From: Methylococcus mesophilus
GTDB taxonomy: Bacteria > Pseudomonadota > Gammaproteobacteria > Methylococcales > Methylococcaceae
Length of the DNA: 64,000 bases
Direction: 5' to 3'
Assembly (NCBI RefSeq): GCF_026247885.1
Contig: NZ_CP110921.1
Coordinates: forward strand, 4,099,501-4,163,500
A model generated the notes under the pieces. The model was not told the origin of the DNA. It searched no databases and saw nothing but the letters and a program-made list of their open reading frames with translations. Within the stretch, counting starts at the first letter, position 1, and every line of letters begins with the position of its first letter. Position numbers and translations under genes: made by a program. Positions 54,079-62,974 of the stretch are shown one piece after another.

Positions 54079-56814
54079 ATGGCCGCGGAACGCCCGGATC
54101 CCGATGCCCTGCTCGCCAGGGTCGAGCGCGAACAGGCCAGGGCCCACCGGGGCCGGCTCAAGATTTTCTTCGGCGCAGCGGCGGGGGTCGGCAAGACCTA
54201 TTCGATGCTGCAGGCGGCTCGGGAGCGGCGCGCCGACGGCGTCGACGTCGTGGTCGGACTGGTGGAAACCCACGGCCGCAAGGAGACTGCAGCGCTCCTC
54301 GAAGGGCTGGAGGTGCTGCCGGTACGGACAGTCGAATACCGCGGCACGGTGGTCGGCGAGTTCGATCTCGACGGTGCGCTCAAACGCCGGCCTTCGGTGA
54401 TTCTGGTCGATGAACTGGCGCACACCAATGCCACCGGTTCGCGCCATCCCAAGCGCTGGCAGGATGTGGAGGAGCTGCTGCGCGCCGGGATCGACGTCTA
54501 CACCACGCTCAACGTCCAGCATCTGGAAAGCCTCAACGACGACGTCGGCCAGATTTCCGGCATCCGGGTGTGGGAGACCGTGCCGGATACGGTGTTCGAG
54601 GCCGCAGACGAAGTCGAGCTGGTCGATCTGCCGCCGGATGAGCTGCTCAACCGGCTCCGCGAAGGCAAGGTCTATATTCCGCAGCAGGCGGAGCTGGCGG
54701 CGGAGAATTTCTTCCGCAAGGGCAACCTCATCGCGCTGCGCGAACTGGCTTTGCGCCAGACCGCCGACCGGGTCGACGCCCAGATGCAGGTCTACCGTGA
54801 GGACCACACCATCCGGGAAATCTGGCAGGTCGGCGAGCGCATCCTGGTTTGCGTCGGCCCCAACAGGATGGCGGAACGGCTGATCCGCGCCGGCAAGCGG
54901 CTGGCGGCCAGCCTCAAGGCGGAATGGCTCGTCGCCTACGTGGAGACTCCTCCCCTGCAGCGCCTCCCGGCGGAACGGCGCGACGCGGTGCTGCGCATGC
55001 TGCGTCTGGCGGAGCAACTCGGCGCCGAGACCGTCACCCTGAGCGCGCCGGACATGAGCGAGGCCGTCATCAATCTCGCCAAGGAACGCAACGTCACGAA
55101 GATCGTCATGGGCAAGCCGCAGCGGCGCGGTTGGCGGCGCTGGCTGCTGGGCTCGGTGGTGGACACCATCATCGCCGAGGCGCACAACATCAACGTCTAT
55201 CTGCTGGGCAGCCCCCAGGAGGAGGCGGAACGGGGACGGCGGGGTGCTCCGGCCCCGCTGCCGGGGCTCAGCGCCAGGCCCGACCGGAGCTGGCTGGCAG
55301 CCTACCGCGGCTACCTGGGCGCGGCGGCGGCGGCCTCGCTCTGCACCCTGGCCGCAAAAGCGATGTTCGGACGGTTCGAGCTGACCAATTTGGTCATGGC
55401 GTACCTGCTCGGCGTCATTTTCGTAGCGACCCGCTACGGGCGTGGTCCGTCGATTCTGGCTTCGGTGCTGGGTGTCCTCGCCTTCGATTTCTTTTTCGTG
55501 ATGCCTTACCGGAGCTTTTCAGTCTCCGATACCCAGTATCTGTTTACCTTCGCCGTGATGCTCAGCGTCGCCCTGGTGATCGCCAACCTGATGGCGAACG
55601 TCCGCTCCCAGGCCAAGGTGGCTGCTCACCGGGAGCGCCGGGCGACCGTCCTGTACGCCATGAGCAAGGAGCTGGCAGCGAGCCGGAGCGAGGCCGAGAT
55701 CGTCCAGATCGCGATACGCCAGATCGGGATCGAATTCGGCGGACGCAGCGTGCTGCTGCTCCCTGACGAAAACGGACGGATCAACTACCCGGTCTCCCCG
55801 CTCGCCGAGGAATCCGTACCGGGCATCGACATGAGCGTGGCCCAATGGGTGTTCGACCACAACGAAATGGCCGGGCAGGGCACCAACACGCTGCCGGGCA
55901 CCAGCGGCGTCTACATCCCTTTGACCGGCGTCGACAAGACCATCGGCGTGCTGGTCATGGCGCCGGCCAACCTGCGCCGGGTTTTCCTGCCGGAGCAGCA
56001 AAAGCTCCTGCAGACCTTCGTCAACCTGATCGTGCAGGCGATCGAGCGGGTCCGGCTCGCCGAGCAGGCACGGGTCAACCAGGTGCAGATGGAGTCCGAA
56101 CGCCTGCGCAATTCCCTGCTCAGCTCGATCTCCCACGATCTGCGCACCCCGCTCGCGACGATCGTGGGCTCGGCGAGCACCCTGGTCGAAGGCGACTACG
56201 CCCTGGAACCGGAGGACCGGCGGGAGCTTAGCCGGGCGATCTACGACGAGGCGCGGCGCATGGCCAGCCTGGTGAACAATATCCTGGACATGGCCTGGTT
56301 CGACGCCGGAGTGGTCAAGCTCCATCTGCAGTGGCACATCCTGGAGGAAATCGTCGGCACCGTGATGACGCGCCTGCAGAAGCAGCTCGAACAGCGCGCG
56401 GTGACGGTGCGCTTGCCGCCGGGGACGCCGTTCGTCTACGTGGATTCGGTGATGCTGGAACAGGTCCTGGCCAACCTGCTGGAAAACGCCATCCGCTACA
56501 CGCCGGAAAACAGCCCGATCGAGATTGGTGCGGAAGCCACGCCGTTCACCATGACGATCACGGTTGCCGACCGCGGGCCGGGGATTCCCAAGGGGCAGGA
56601 GGAGCTGATCTTCGAAAAATTCTACCGGGTTCGTCATGAAGGCCCGCAAAGCGGGGTCGGGCTGGGGCTCGCCATCTGCCGGGCGATCGTGGAGGCGCAT
56701 GGCGGCTACATCCGCGCCAGGAACCGGGCCGGGGGCGGGGCGGTATTCACGATCGTCCTGCCGCTGCGGGAGTCGCCACCGCGGATCGAGCCGGAAGCCG
56801 AGCCGGTGGAGTAG
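54079..56814 (+). CDS. kdpD: KdpD, potassium/turgor sensor histidine kinase
   Basis: A 911-aa sensor. The start at 54079 (MAAERPDPDALLARVE) lines up with E. coli KdpD (894 aa). Order: KdpD N-terminal domain with Walker A GAAAGVGKT and DELAHTNATGSRHPKRWQD; universal-stress-protein-like domain (about 250-375); four helices (about 395-500); GAF domain; HisKA with His686 (SISHDLRTPLATIVGSAS); ATPase with NLLENAIRYTPE and SGVGLGLAICRAI. It controls kdpFABC through KdpE, whose gene starts 3 bp after its stop. Confidence 0.97.
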   Translation: MAAERPDPDALLARVEREQARAHRGRLKIFFGAAAGVGKTYSMLQAARERRADGVDVVVGLVETHGRKETAALLEGLEVLPVRTVEYRGTVVGEFDLDGALKRRPSVILVDELAHTNATGSRHPKRWQDVEELLRAGIDVYTTLNVQHLESLNDDVGQISGIRVWETVPDTVFEAADEVELVDLPPDELLNRLREGKVYIPQQAELAAENFFRKGNLIALRELALRQTADRVDAQMQVYREDHTIREIWQVGERILVCVGPNRMAERLIRAGKRLAASLKAEWLVAYVETPPLQRLPAERRDAVLRMLRLAEQLGAETVTLSAPDMSEAVINLAKERNVTKIVMGKPQRRGWRRWLLGSVVDTIIAEAHNINVYLLGSPQEEAERGRRGAPAPLPGLSARPDRSWLAAYRGYLGAAAAASLCTLAAKAMFGRFELTNLVMAYLLGVIFVATRYGRGPSILASVLGVLAFDFFFVMPYRSFSVSDTQYLFTFAVMLSVALVIANLMANVRSQAKVAAHRERRATVLYAMSKELAASRSEAEIVQIAIRQIGIEFGGRSVLLLPDENGRINYPVSPLAEESVPGIDMSVAQWVFDHNEMAGQGTNTLPGTSGVYIPLTGVDKTIGVLVMAPANLRRVFLPEQQKLLQTFVNLIVQAIERVRLAEQARVNQVQMESERLRNSLLSSISHDLRTPLATIVGSASTLVEGDYALEPEDRRELSRAIYDEARRMASLVNNILDMAWFDAGVVKLHLQWHILEEIVGTVMTRLQKQLEQRAVTVRLPPGTPFVYVDSVMLEQVLANLLENAIRYTPENSPIEIGAEATPFTMTITVADRGPGIPKGQEELIFEKFYRVRHEGPQSGVGLGLAICRAIVEAHGGYIRARNRAGGGAVFTIVLPLRESPPRIEPEAEPVE

Positions 56815-56817
56815 CCC

Positions 56818-57513
56818 GTGTCCGGACCCAATCCCGTCATCGTGGTCATCGAGGACGATCCGCAGATGCGGCGTTTCCTGCGCACCAGTCTGCGCAGCCA
56901 CGGTTTCCAGGTGTTCGAGGCCGATACGGGCGGCCGTGGCATCATCGAGGCCGGGTTGCGCAAACCGGAAGTGGTCATTCTCGACCTCGGGTTGCCGGAC
57001 ATGGATGGCGTCGAGGTCGTCAAGGCGCTGCGCGAGTGGACGGCGCTGCCGATCATCGTCCTTTCGGCGCGCAGTACGGAGGAGCATAAGATCGAAGCCT
57101 TGGATGCCGGTGCGGACGACTACCTGACCAAGCCGTTCGGCATCGGCGAACTCATCGCCAGAATCCGCGTGGCGCTCCGGCATTCGGCAACCGGTGCCGT
57201 GAATTCGCCGGGCGAGGGGTACGCCAACGGCGGATTGCGTATCGACCTGCTTCGGCGCACCGTGACTGTCGGCGAGCGGGAGATCCGCCTGACCCCCACC
57301 GAATACCGTCTGCTCGCCGCGCTGGCACGCCACGCGGGCAAGGTGCTGACCCACCGCCAACTGCTGGTGGAGGTCTGGGGGCCCACCCATGTAGAGGATT
57401 CCCATTACCTCAGGATCTACATGAGCCAGCTTCGGCAGAAACTCGAAACCGATCCGGCCAAGCCCGAATATCTGATCACGGAGTCCGGCGTAGGCTATCG
57501 GCTGCGGGTTTGA
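56818..57513 (+). CDS. kdpE: KdpE response regulator
   Basis: A 231-aa OmpR-type regulator starting at GTG. The receiver domain has phospho-acceptor Asp56 (VILDLGLPDMDG) and LTKPFGIGEL; the C-terminal winged helix is IRLTPTEYRLLAALARHAGKVLTHRQLLVEVWGPTH. It should bind the TTTATG-N5-TTTACG box before kdpF and activate the pump genes at low potassium. Confidence 0.96.
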   Translation: MSGPNPVIVVIEDDPQMRRFLRTSLRSHGFQVFEADTGGRGIIEAGLRKPEVVILDLGLPDMDGVEVVKALREWTALPIIVLSARSTEEHKIEALDAGADDYLTKPFGIGELIARIRVALRHSATGAVNSPGEGYANGGLRIDLLRRTVTVGEREIRLTPTEYRLLAALARHAGKVLTHRQLLVEVWGPTHVEDSHYLRIYMSQLRQKLETDPAKPEYLITESGVGYRLRV

Positions 57514-57917
57514 GGCAGGTGACCCGCCCGGCGCGACGGTTTCTGCGGGGCGACCGCCTTGGGGCTTGGCAAGAGCTATCCCGCCACGATGTGTGATATC
57601 CCTGGCTGTGGTGAGTGATATCACCTGTTCGTTGGGTTTGTCCCGCCTTATTTTCCCGGCGTGAGCCGATCGAAGACTCGTGTCCCCCTGGATTCACTGA
57701 GTTTTGCTGGAGCCGCTTTCCACGGCAGCTGGGAGGCACAATCATTGCCTTGCTTCTGCACCATCCCGGCCGTCGGGATGTCCACGGTCGCCGGGTTAGT
57801 CCCGTGATCGTGGCGCTGTTCGGATCGCCCAAAGCGCCTGCGCGTCCAGAAGTCCCTGGACGACCGAACATATCAAGTTGATGGCGAATTCGCCTAACTA
57901 AGTTCTTGGATAACTCT
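57514..57917. other. intergenic region, no gene seen
   Basis: About 400 bp between kdpE and the DJ-1/PfpI gene. It holds a perfect 10-bp palindrome GTGATATCAC (57615-57624) preceded by a half copy GTGATATC at 57593, possibly a regulator site, and a CCCGGCCGTCGGG hairpin near 57764. No frame is convincing. Confidence 0.4.
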
Positions 57918-58706
57918 ATGAATAATTTTATAAAAATCTTGGCGTTGACCTTGTTTCCGGCTATCTCCTGGGCGTTGACCCACGAAGAGCTGATGACTCT
58001 CAAACCAAACCCCAACGTCAATGCCAATGGCATCGGCATTTACGTATACGATGGCATGAATGCCTTGGACGCCATCGGCCCCTACCAGGTATTCAAGTCG
58101 GCCGGGCTCAAGACCTTCCTGATTGCAAAGAACAAGGATCAGCCTATCGTTTCCAGTGACAATCCGTCGACAGGTCTGAAAATTGTCGCGGACAAGTCCT
58201 GGTCCGAAGTTCAACAGCTGGATGTCCTGGTGGTGCCGGGCGGGTTCGGCGGAACGGTGATGCAGACAATGGACCCGGAGGTATTGAACTGGATCAAGGC
58301 GATGGACCAGAAGACGATCTATACCACCAGCGTCTGTACCGGCGCATGGATACTCGGTGCCGCCGGCGTCCTGGAAGGCAAGAAGGCGACCACGAACTGG
58401 TATCGGGCTAAGGATTTCCTTGCCAAATACGGTGCCAAATTCGTGTCGCAGCGCTACGTTCAGGACGGCAAATACATCACCTCCGCCGGTGTCACCGCCG
58501 GGGCCGACATGGCGCTGTATCTCGTCAACAAGCTGTTCGGGGTCAAGGACTATACCCAAGCCGTCATGCTGGATCTCGAATACGACCCCAAGCCGCCCGT
58601 CAAGGGTGGGTCCATCAAGAAATCCAAGCCCGATGTGGTCGACGCAATGCGGGAAATGTACGACTGGGCGTTCGACATGATGTACCCGGGCTACCGGCCG
58701 CAATAA
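57918..58706 (+). CDS. periplasmic DJ-1/PfpI family protein
   Basis: A 262-aa protein with an N-terminal signal peptide (MNNFIKILALTLFPAISWA), unusual for this mostly cytoplasmic superfamily. The nucleophile-elbow Cys is in YTTSVCTGAWILGAAG, preceded by VLVVPGGFGG. This class I glutamine amidotransferase-like layout resembles isonitrile hydratase and transcription-regulator-fused members, but no DNA-binding domain is present. The helix after the elbow and ATTNWYRAKDFLAKYG fit the isonitrile hydratase group. Substrate unknown. A TTG at 57906 is an alternative start. Confidence 0.85.
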   Translation: MNNFIKILALTLFPAISWALTHEELMTLKPNPNVNANGIGIYVYDGMNALDAIGPYQVFKSAGLKTFLIAKNKDQPIVSSDNPSTGLKIVADKSWSEVQQLDVLVVPGGFGGTVMQTMDPEVLNWIKAMDQKTIYTTSVCTGAWILGAAGVLEGKKATTNWYRAKDFLAKYGAKFVSQRYVQDGKYITSAGVTAGADMALYLVNKLFGVKDYTQAVMLDLEYDPKPPVKGGSIKKSKPDVVDAMREMYDWAFDMMYPGYRPQ

Positions 58707-58769
58707 CGCGTCCGTCGCTCCGGTGGTCTGCACCCGGAAGCCCTGGGATCAATGCGGTAAAGTTAAACC

Positions 58770-58868
58770 GTCATTCCGGCATGGATTGCCGGAATCCAGG
58801 GCACAGGGATGTGTCGGGCCTTGACCTTCCATGGTTCCTGGACCCGCGGCATTCCGTGCCGGGGTGAC
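58770..58868. repeat. intergenic inverted-terminus repeat element, copy 3 (short)
   Basis: A 99-bp version that begins GTCATTCCGGCATGGATTGC and ends CATTCCGTGCCGGGGTGAC, lacking the internal hairpins of copies 1 and 2. Flanks GTTAAACC and GTAACTTAAC are again partly inverted. It lies between two genes converging on it. Confidence 0.65.
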
Positions 58869-58920
58869 GAGGCGGCCCGTAACTTAACGGCATTGGCCCT
58901 GGGATGGCGGCGGCAGCGGG

Positions 58921-59982
58921 TTATCGGAACAGGTCGAGCTGCTTGCCCTCGGGCGCTCTGAAGGCGCCGGCGTCGAGTGCGGGCAGTTCGGCAGCCAGAC
59001 CGTGGCGTTTGAGTGCATGCAGGAAGCGGCGGGCGAGGAGACCCGCATATTCGCCGCTGCCGACCTGGCGCCGGCCGAAGCCGGAGTCGTAGATTTTGCC
59101 GCCGTGGGCGAGTGCGACCAGGCTGAGAGTGTGAGCGCCTTTCAGCGGGTAGTGCGCGTCCAGCCATTCCGCGAACAGGGATTCGACCTCCCGCGGCAGC
59201 CGCAACAGGATGTATCCCGCCGATGCGGCGGCGTGCTCGGCCGCCTTTTCCACGATGCGTTCCATCTCGCTGTCCGTGAGCCAGGGAATGACCGGTGCGA
59301 TCATCACCTTCACCGGCACCCCGGCTGCAGCGAGGCGCGCGACTGCCAGCAGCCGCCGGTGTGGGGCCGAGGCGCGGGGTTCGAGCTTCAGGGCCAGGGC
59401 CTTGTCCAGCGTGGTGATGGAAACCTGCACGTTGGCCAGGCCCGCCGCTGCCATCTCGCTGAGGATGTCCAGATCCCGCTCGATCAGGGCGGATTTGGTG
59501 GTGATCGTCACCGGGTGGCGGGCCCGCTGCAGGACTTCCAGCACTTGGCGGGTGATCCGCCACTCGCGCTCGATGGGCTGGTAGGGATCGGTGTTGGCGC
59601 CCAGGGCGATGGGCGAGCACCGGTACTTGGGATGGGCCAGCTCCTTTTCGAGCAGTTGGGGAGCATCGGGTTTGGCGAACAGCCGGGTTTCGAAGTCCAG
59701 CCCCGGCGACAGTCCCAGGTAGGCATGGCTGGGCCGGGCGTAGCAATAGATGCAGCCGTGCTCGCAGCCACGGTAGGGATTCAGAGACTGGTCGAATGGA
59801 ATGTCGGGGGACTGGTTGCGGGCGATGACGGAGCGGGAGGTTTCGACGCTGACCTGAGTCGCCAGCGTCGAGGGTTCTTCCGGAAACCAGCCGTCGTCTA
59901 CAGCTTCCTGGGTCGTTGCAGAAAAGCGCGAGGCCTCGTTGCTGACCGCGCCGCGGCCGTGGCGCGGACCGCCGGGTTTCAC
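58921..59982 (-). CDS. PA0069-family radical SAM protein
   Basis: A 353-aa iron-sulfur enzyme related to spore photoproduct lyase-like SplB proteins. The cluster motif is GCEHGCIYCYARPSHAY (CxxxCxxC), and family segments are SLNPYRGCEHG, ALGANTDPYQPIEREWRITR and PVKVMIAPVIPWLTD. It ends in KQLDLFR, seen in this family. The reaction is unknown. It is convergent with the DJ-1 gene and starts 22 bp beyond the moeB end. Confidence 0.92.
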   Translation of the reverse strand: MKPGGPRHGRGAVSNEASRFSATTQEAVDDGWFPEEPSTLATQVSVETSRSVIARNQSPDIPFDQSLNPYRGCEHGCIYCYARPSHAYLGLSPGLDFETRLFAKPDAPQLLEKELAHPKYRCSPIALGANTDPYQPIEREWRITRQVLEVLQRARHPVTITTKSALIERDLDILSEMAAAGLANVQVSITTLDKALALKLEPRASAPHRRLLAVARLAAAGVPVKVMIAPVIPWLTDSEMERIVEKAAEHAAASAGYILLRLPREVESLFAEWLDAHYPLKGAHTLSLVALAHGGKIYDSGFGRRQVGSGEYAGLLARRFLHALKRHGLAAELPALDAGAFRAPEGKQLDLFR

Positions 59983-60004
59983 GGGCCGGGCGCTCCCGTA
60001 CGGA

Positions 60005-60751
60005 TCAGCGCTGGCCGCAGGTCGGGCAGGCAGGATTCCGCCCCAGCCTGACTTCGTGCCATTCCAGCCGCAGTGCGTCGAACACGACGAGGCGGTTGCT
60101 ACGGACGGTATCGAGATCCAGCAGCAGTTTGATGGCTTCCAGGGCCTGCATGCTGCCGATGATGCCGGGCAGCGCCGCGACTACGCCGTTGCGGGCGCAG
60201 CTTCCGTCCAGCTCGCCGCCCTGGGGATAGAGGCAGTTGTAGCACGGGCTTTCCCCATCGCCCGGCGTGAATACGGCGAGTTGTCCCTCGAAGCGGATCG
60301 CGGCGCCCGACACCAGCGGGGTGCGGGTGGCCACGCAGGCCGCGTTGACGGCAAACCGGGTCGCGAAGTTGTCCGAGCAGTCCAGAACCACGTCGACCGC
60401 GCTGGCCCATTCCTCGAGGGCCGATTCGGAGAGACGTTCGGAAATCGGCTCGATCCGCACGTCCGGGTTCATCCGCCGGAGCCGCCCGGTACAGGCCTCG
60501 GCTTTGCTCCGGCCGATGTCCGCCGTATCGAAAGCGATCTGGCGCTGGAGGTTGGAGAGATCGACCGTATCGAAATCGCTCACGACCAGTCGGCCTACGC
60601 CGGCTGCGGCCAGATACATGGCGGCCGGCGAGCCGAGCCCGCCCAGCCCGACGATGAGCACGCTGGCGCTTAGCAGCCGGTCCTGGCCTTCGGTGTCGAC
60701 CTCGGGAAGCATGATCTGGCGGCTGTAGCGGAGGAGTTGAGGGTCGTCCAT
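60005..60751 (-). CDS. moeB: MoeB/ThiF-type adenylyltransferase
   Basis: A 248-aa E1-like enzyme that activates the C-terminal Gly of a small sulfur carrier (MoaD or ThiS). It has the nucleotide loop VLIVGLGGLGSPAAMYLA, the Arg finger in LSNLQRQIAFD, a Cys in SCARNGVVAALPG and zinc ligands CYNC and CPTC. Length equals E. coli MoeB (249). MoeB versus ThiF cannot be decided fully, as no mo or thi genes are adjacent. Confidence 0.88.
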   Translation of the reverse strand: MDDPQLLRYSRQIMLPEVDTEGQDRLLSASVLIVGLGGLGSPAAMYLAAAGVGRLVVSDFDTVDLSNLQRQIAFDTADIGRSKAEACTGRLRRMNPDVRIEPISERLSESALEEWASAVDVVLDCSDNFATRFAVNAACVATRTPLVSGAAIRFEGQLAVFTPGDGESPCYNCLYPQGGELDGSCARNGVVAALPGIIGSMQALEAIKLLLDLDTVRSNRLVVFDALRLEWHEVRLGRNPACPTCGQR

Positions 60752-60892
60752 CGGGAGGGTTCGGGCTGTCGCGGATTCGTGATTATAGCGGTTGGGACGC
60801 CTCGCGATGTCGTCAGGTCGATTCCGGCCCGGCAGCCCCGGTGGGGTAAACTGGCCGGCCCCAACCGCAGAAGCCTCTAAAGCGTCAGACCT

Positions 60893-61579
60893 ATGATCGT
60901 ACTCGCCATCGAAACCGCGACCGAAGCCTGTTCGGCTGCGCTTTACCAGGACGGCGCCATCCTGGAGCGCTACCAGGTGGCGCCCAGGGAGCACAACCGG
61001 CTGATTCTGCCCATGCTGGAATCGCTGCTGGCGGAAGCCGGCATCGCACTGGGGCGGGTGGATGCCGTGGCTTTCGGGCGCGGGCCGGGTTCGTTCACGG
61101 GGGTCCGCATCGCCGCCGGGGTGGCCCAGGGCACTGCTTTCGCCCTGGATCTTCCGGTCGCACCGGTTTCGACCCTGGCCGCCCTGGCGGACGAGGCGAT
61201 CGCCGAAACCGGCCGCGAATATGCCTTTCCCTGCATCGACGCGCGGATGGCGGAGGTCTATTTCGCCGTTTATTCTCGGGATGGGGATGGCTATCCGGCG
61301 CTGGCGGGAGAGGAGCGCGTCCTGTCGCCCGGGCAGGCGGATTTTTCGCCGGCGGAAGGCGTCGGCATCGGAATCGGCAGCGGCTGGGTCACCTACCAGG
61401 CTTGTCTGAGCGGCCTGGCAGGCGGGCGCCTGGCCTCGGTCTTGAGCGGGCGCTTTCCCCGCGCCGGCGCGGTCGCGCGGCTCGGTGCCAGGATTCACGC
61501 CCTGGGCACGAGCGTCCCGGCAGAACAGGCCCTGCCGGTGTACCTGCGGGACGACGTCGCCAGGAAGCCGAAGCCGTGA
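60893..61579 (+). CDS. tsaB: tRNA threonylcarbamoyladenosine biosynthesis protein TsaB
   Basis: A 228-aa cytoplasmic partner of TsaD in making t6A at position 37 of ANN-decoding tRNAs. It has an ASKHA-type fold with LAIETATEACSAAL, then RVDAVAFGRGPGSFTGVRIAAGVAQGTAFALD, the region that contacts TsaD. Length is normal (E. coli 231). It is divergent from moeB, with a 141-bp shared promoter region. Confidence 0.96.
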   Translation: MIVLAIETATEACSAALYQDGAILERYQVAPREHNRLILPMLESLLAEAGIALGRVDAVAFGRGPGSFTGVRIAAGVAQGTAFALDLPVAPVSTLAALADEAIAETGREYAFPCIDARMAEVYFAVYSRDGDGYPALAGEERVLSPGQADFSPAEGVGIGIGSGWVTYQACLSGLAGGRLASVLSGRFPRAGAVARLGARIHALGTSVPAEQALPVYLRDDVARKPKP

Positions 61580-61647
61580 GTCGGGGCTGGGCGCAACGCC
61601 CGACGGCCGCATATCGGCCGCCGCGGCTCCTGTAGTACACTAGCGGC

Positions 61648-62271
61648 ATGGCGCAATATTTCGAGGTGCATCCCCAGACGCCGCAGCAGCGGTTGATCCG
61701 CCGGGCCGCGGAGATCGTCAGCCAGGGGGGGCTGATCGTCTATCCGACCGATTCGTCCTATGCCTTCGGCTGCCAACTGGACTGCAAGGATGCCTTGGAG
61801 CGCATCCGCAGGATCCGCCAATTGGGTGAAGACCATAATTTCACCCTGATCTGCCGCGACCTTTCCCAGGTTTCCGCTTTCGCCAAGATCAACAACGAAG
61901 CTTTCCGCCTGATCAAGACCTTGACGCCGGGGCCTTACACCTTCCTGCTGCAGGCTACGCGCGAAGTGCCGCGACGGCTGCAGCATCCCAAGCGCAAGAC
62001 CATCGGGATCCGCCTGCCGGACAATGCGGTTTCGCAGTTGCTGGCGGCGGAACTGGACGAACCTTTGTTCAGTTCGACCCTGATTCTGCCCGGCGAGACA
62101 GAAGGCCTCAGCGACCCCGAGGACATCCGGGACTTGGTAGGCTCGCGGGTAGAACTGATCCTCGCCGCGGGAGTCATACCGTTCGCGGAAACCACGATCG
62201 TCGATCTGACCGGCGAGTTCCCGGTCGTCGTTCGCCAGGGCAAGGGCAGCGCCGGTTTCCTGCGCGCCTAG
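61648..62271 (+). CDS. yciO: YciO-type Sua5/YrdC family protein
   Basis: A 207-aa protein of the threonylcarbamoyl-AMP synthase fold: GGLIVYPTDSSYAFGCQL, RIRRIRQLGEDHNFTLICRDL and LTPGPYTFLLQATREVPRRL. It is the YciO branch, whose members often begin MAQ(Y/F)FEVHPQTPQQRLI. YciO is related to the enzyme that makes the t6A precursor, but whether this branch is the main synthase is not settled. Its position 68 bp after tsaB supports a link to tRNA modification. Confidence 0.9.
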   Translation: MAQYFEVHPQTPQQRLIRRAAEIVSQGGLIVYPTDSSYAFGCQLDCKDALERIRRIRQLGEDHNFTLICRDLSQVSAFAKINNEAFRLIKTLTPGPYTFLLQATREVPRRLQHPKRKTIGIRLPDNAVSQLLAAELDEPLFSSTLILPGETEGLSDPEDIRDLVGSRVELILAAGVIPFAETTIVDLTGEFPVVVRQGKGSAGFLRA

Positions 62272-62308
62272 TCTTCTCGTCCCTTTTCACTTTCGGGCTT
62301 AACACACG

Positions 62309-62974
62309 ATGGATGACCTTACTTTGGTTCAGCGTTTCAGCGTCTGGCTGTTGCCGGTGCTGTTCGCGATCACCCTCCACGAGGTGGCGCACGGCTGGGT
62401 CGCCAGCAGACTGGGCGACAACACCGCCAAGAGCCTCGGGCGCCTTTCCCTGAACCCCCTGCGTCACATCGATCCGGTCGGGACCATCCTGGTGCCGGGA
62501 CTCCTGCTGGCTTTCGGCGGCTTCATCTTCGGCTGGGCCAAGCCGGTGCCGGTGGACTGGGGGCGGCTGCGCCATCCGCGGCGGGACATGGCGCTGGTGG
62601 CGGTGGCCGGTCCCGGGGCCAATCTGATCATGGCCCTGGGATGGGCGATCCTGTTGCGGCTGGCCGCGGAGTTGCCGGAAAGCCTGGATTATGTGGCTCT
62701 GCCCCTCGGGCTGATGGGGAAGGCCGGGGTCGCCATCAACAGCGTGCTGATGGTGCTGAACCTGCTGCCGATTCCGCCGCTGGACGGCAGCCGGGTCGTC
62801 TCTACCCTCCTGCCGCTGCGGGCGGCGATCCAGTACAGCCGGATCGAGCCCTACGGCTTCTGGATACTGCTGATCCTGATCTATACGGACATTTTGGGGC
62901 GCATCATGGTCGGGCCGCTGCTGCTGGTCCAGCATCTGATCTACACCGTCGTCGGCCTGGCCGGAGGCGCATGA
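62309..62974 (+). CDS. site-2 protease family (M50) membrane metalloprotease
   Basis: A 221-aa membrane protease. The zinc motif HEVAH is in the first helix (FAITLHEVAHGWVASRLGD), and the second metal site is NLLPIPPLDGSRV. About five or six helices. Members of this short group lack PDZ domains and their substrates are mostly unknown. Its stop overlaps the scpA start (ATGA), the common gene order before scpAB. Confidence 0.93.
   Translation: MDDLTLVQRFSVWLLPVLFAITLHEVAHGWVASRLGDNTAKSLGRLSLNPLRHIDPVGTILVPGLLLAFGGFIFGWAKPVPVDWGRLRHPRRDMALVAVAGPGANLIMALGWAILLRLAAELPESLDYVALPLGLMGKAGVAINSVLMVLNLLPIPPLDGSRVVSTLLPLRAAIQYSRIEPYGFWILLILIYTDILGRIMVGPLLLVQHLIYTVVGLAGGA

Noticed and set aside
60005-61612. 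A 535-residue version of MoeB starting at 61612
   Set aside because: The extra 287 residues are antisense to tsaB and have no domain; MoeB proper starts at 60751.
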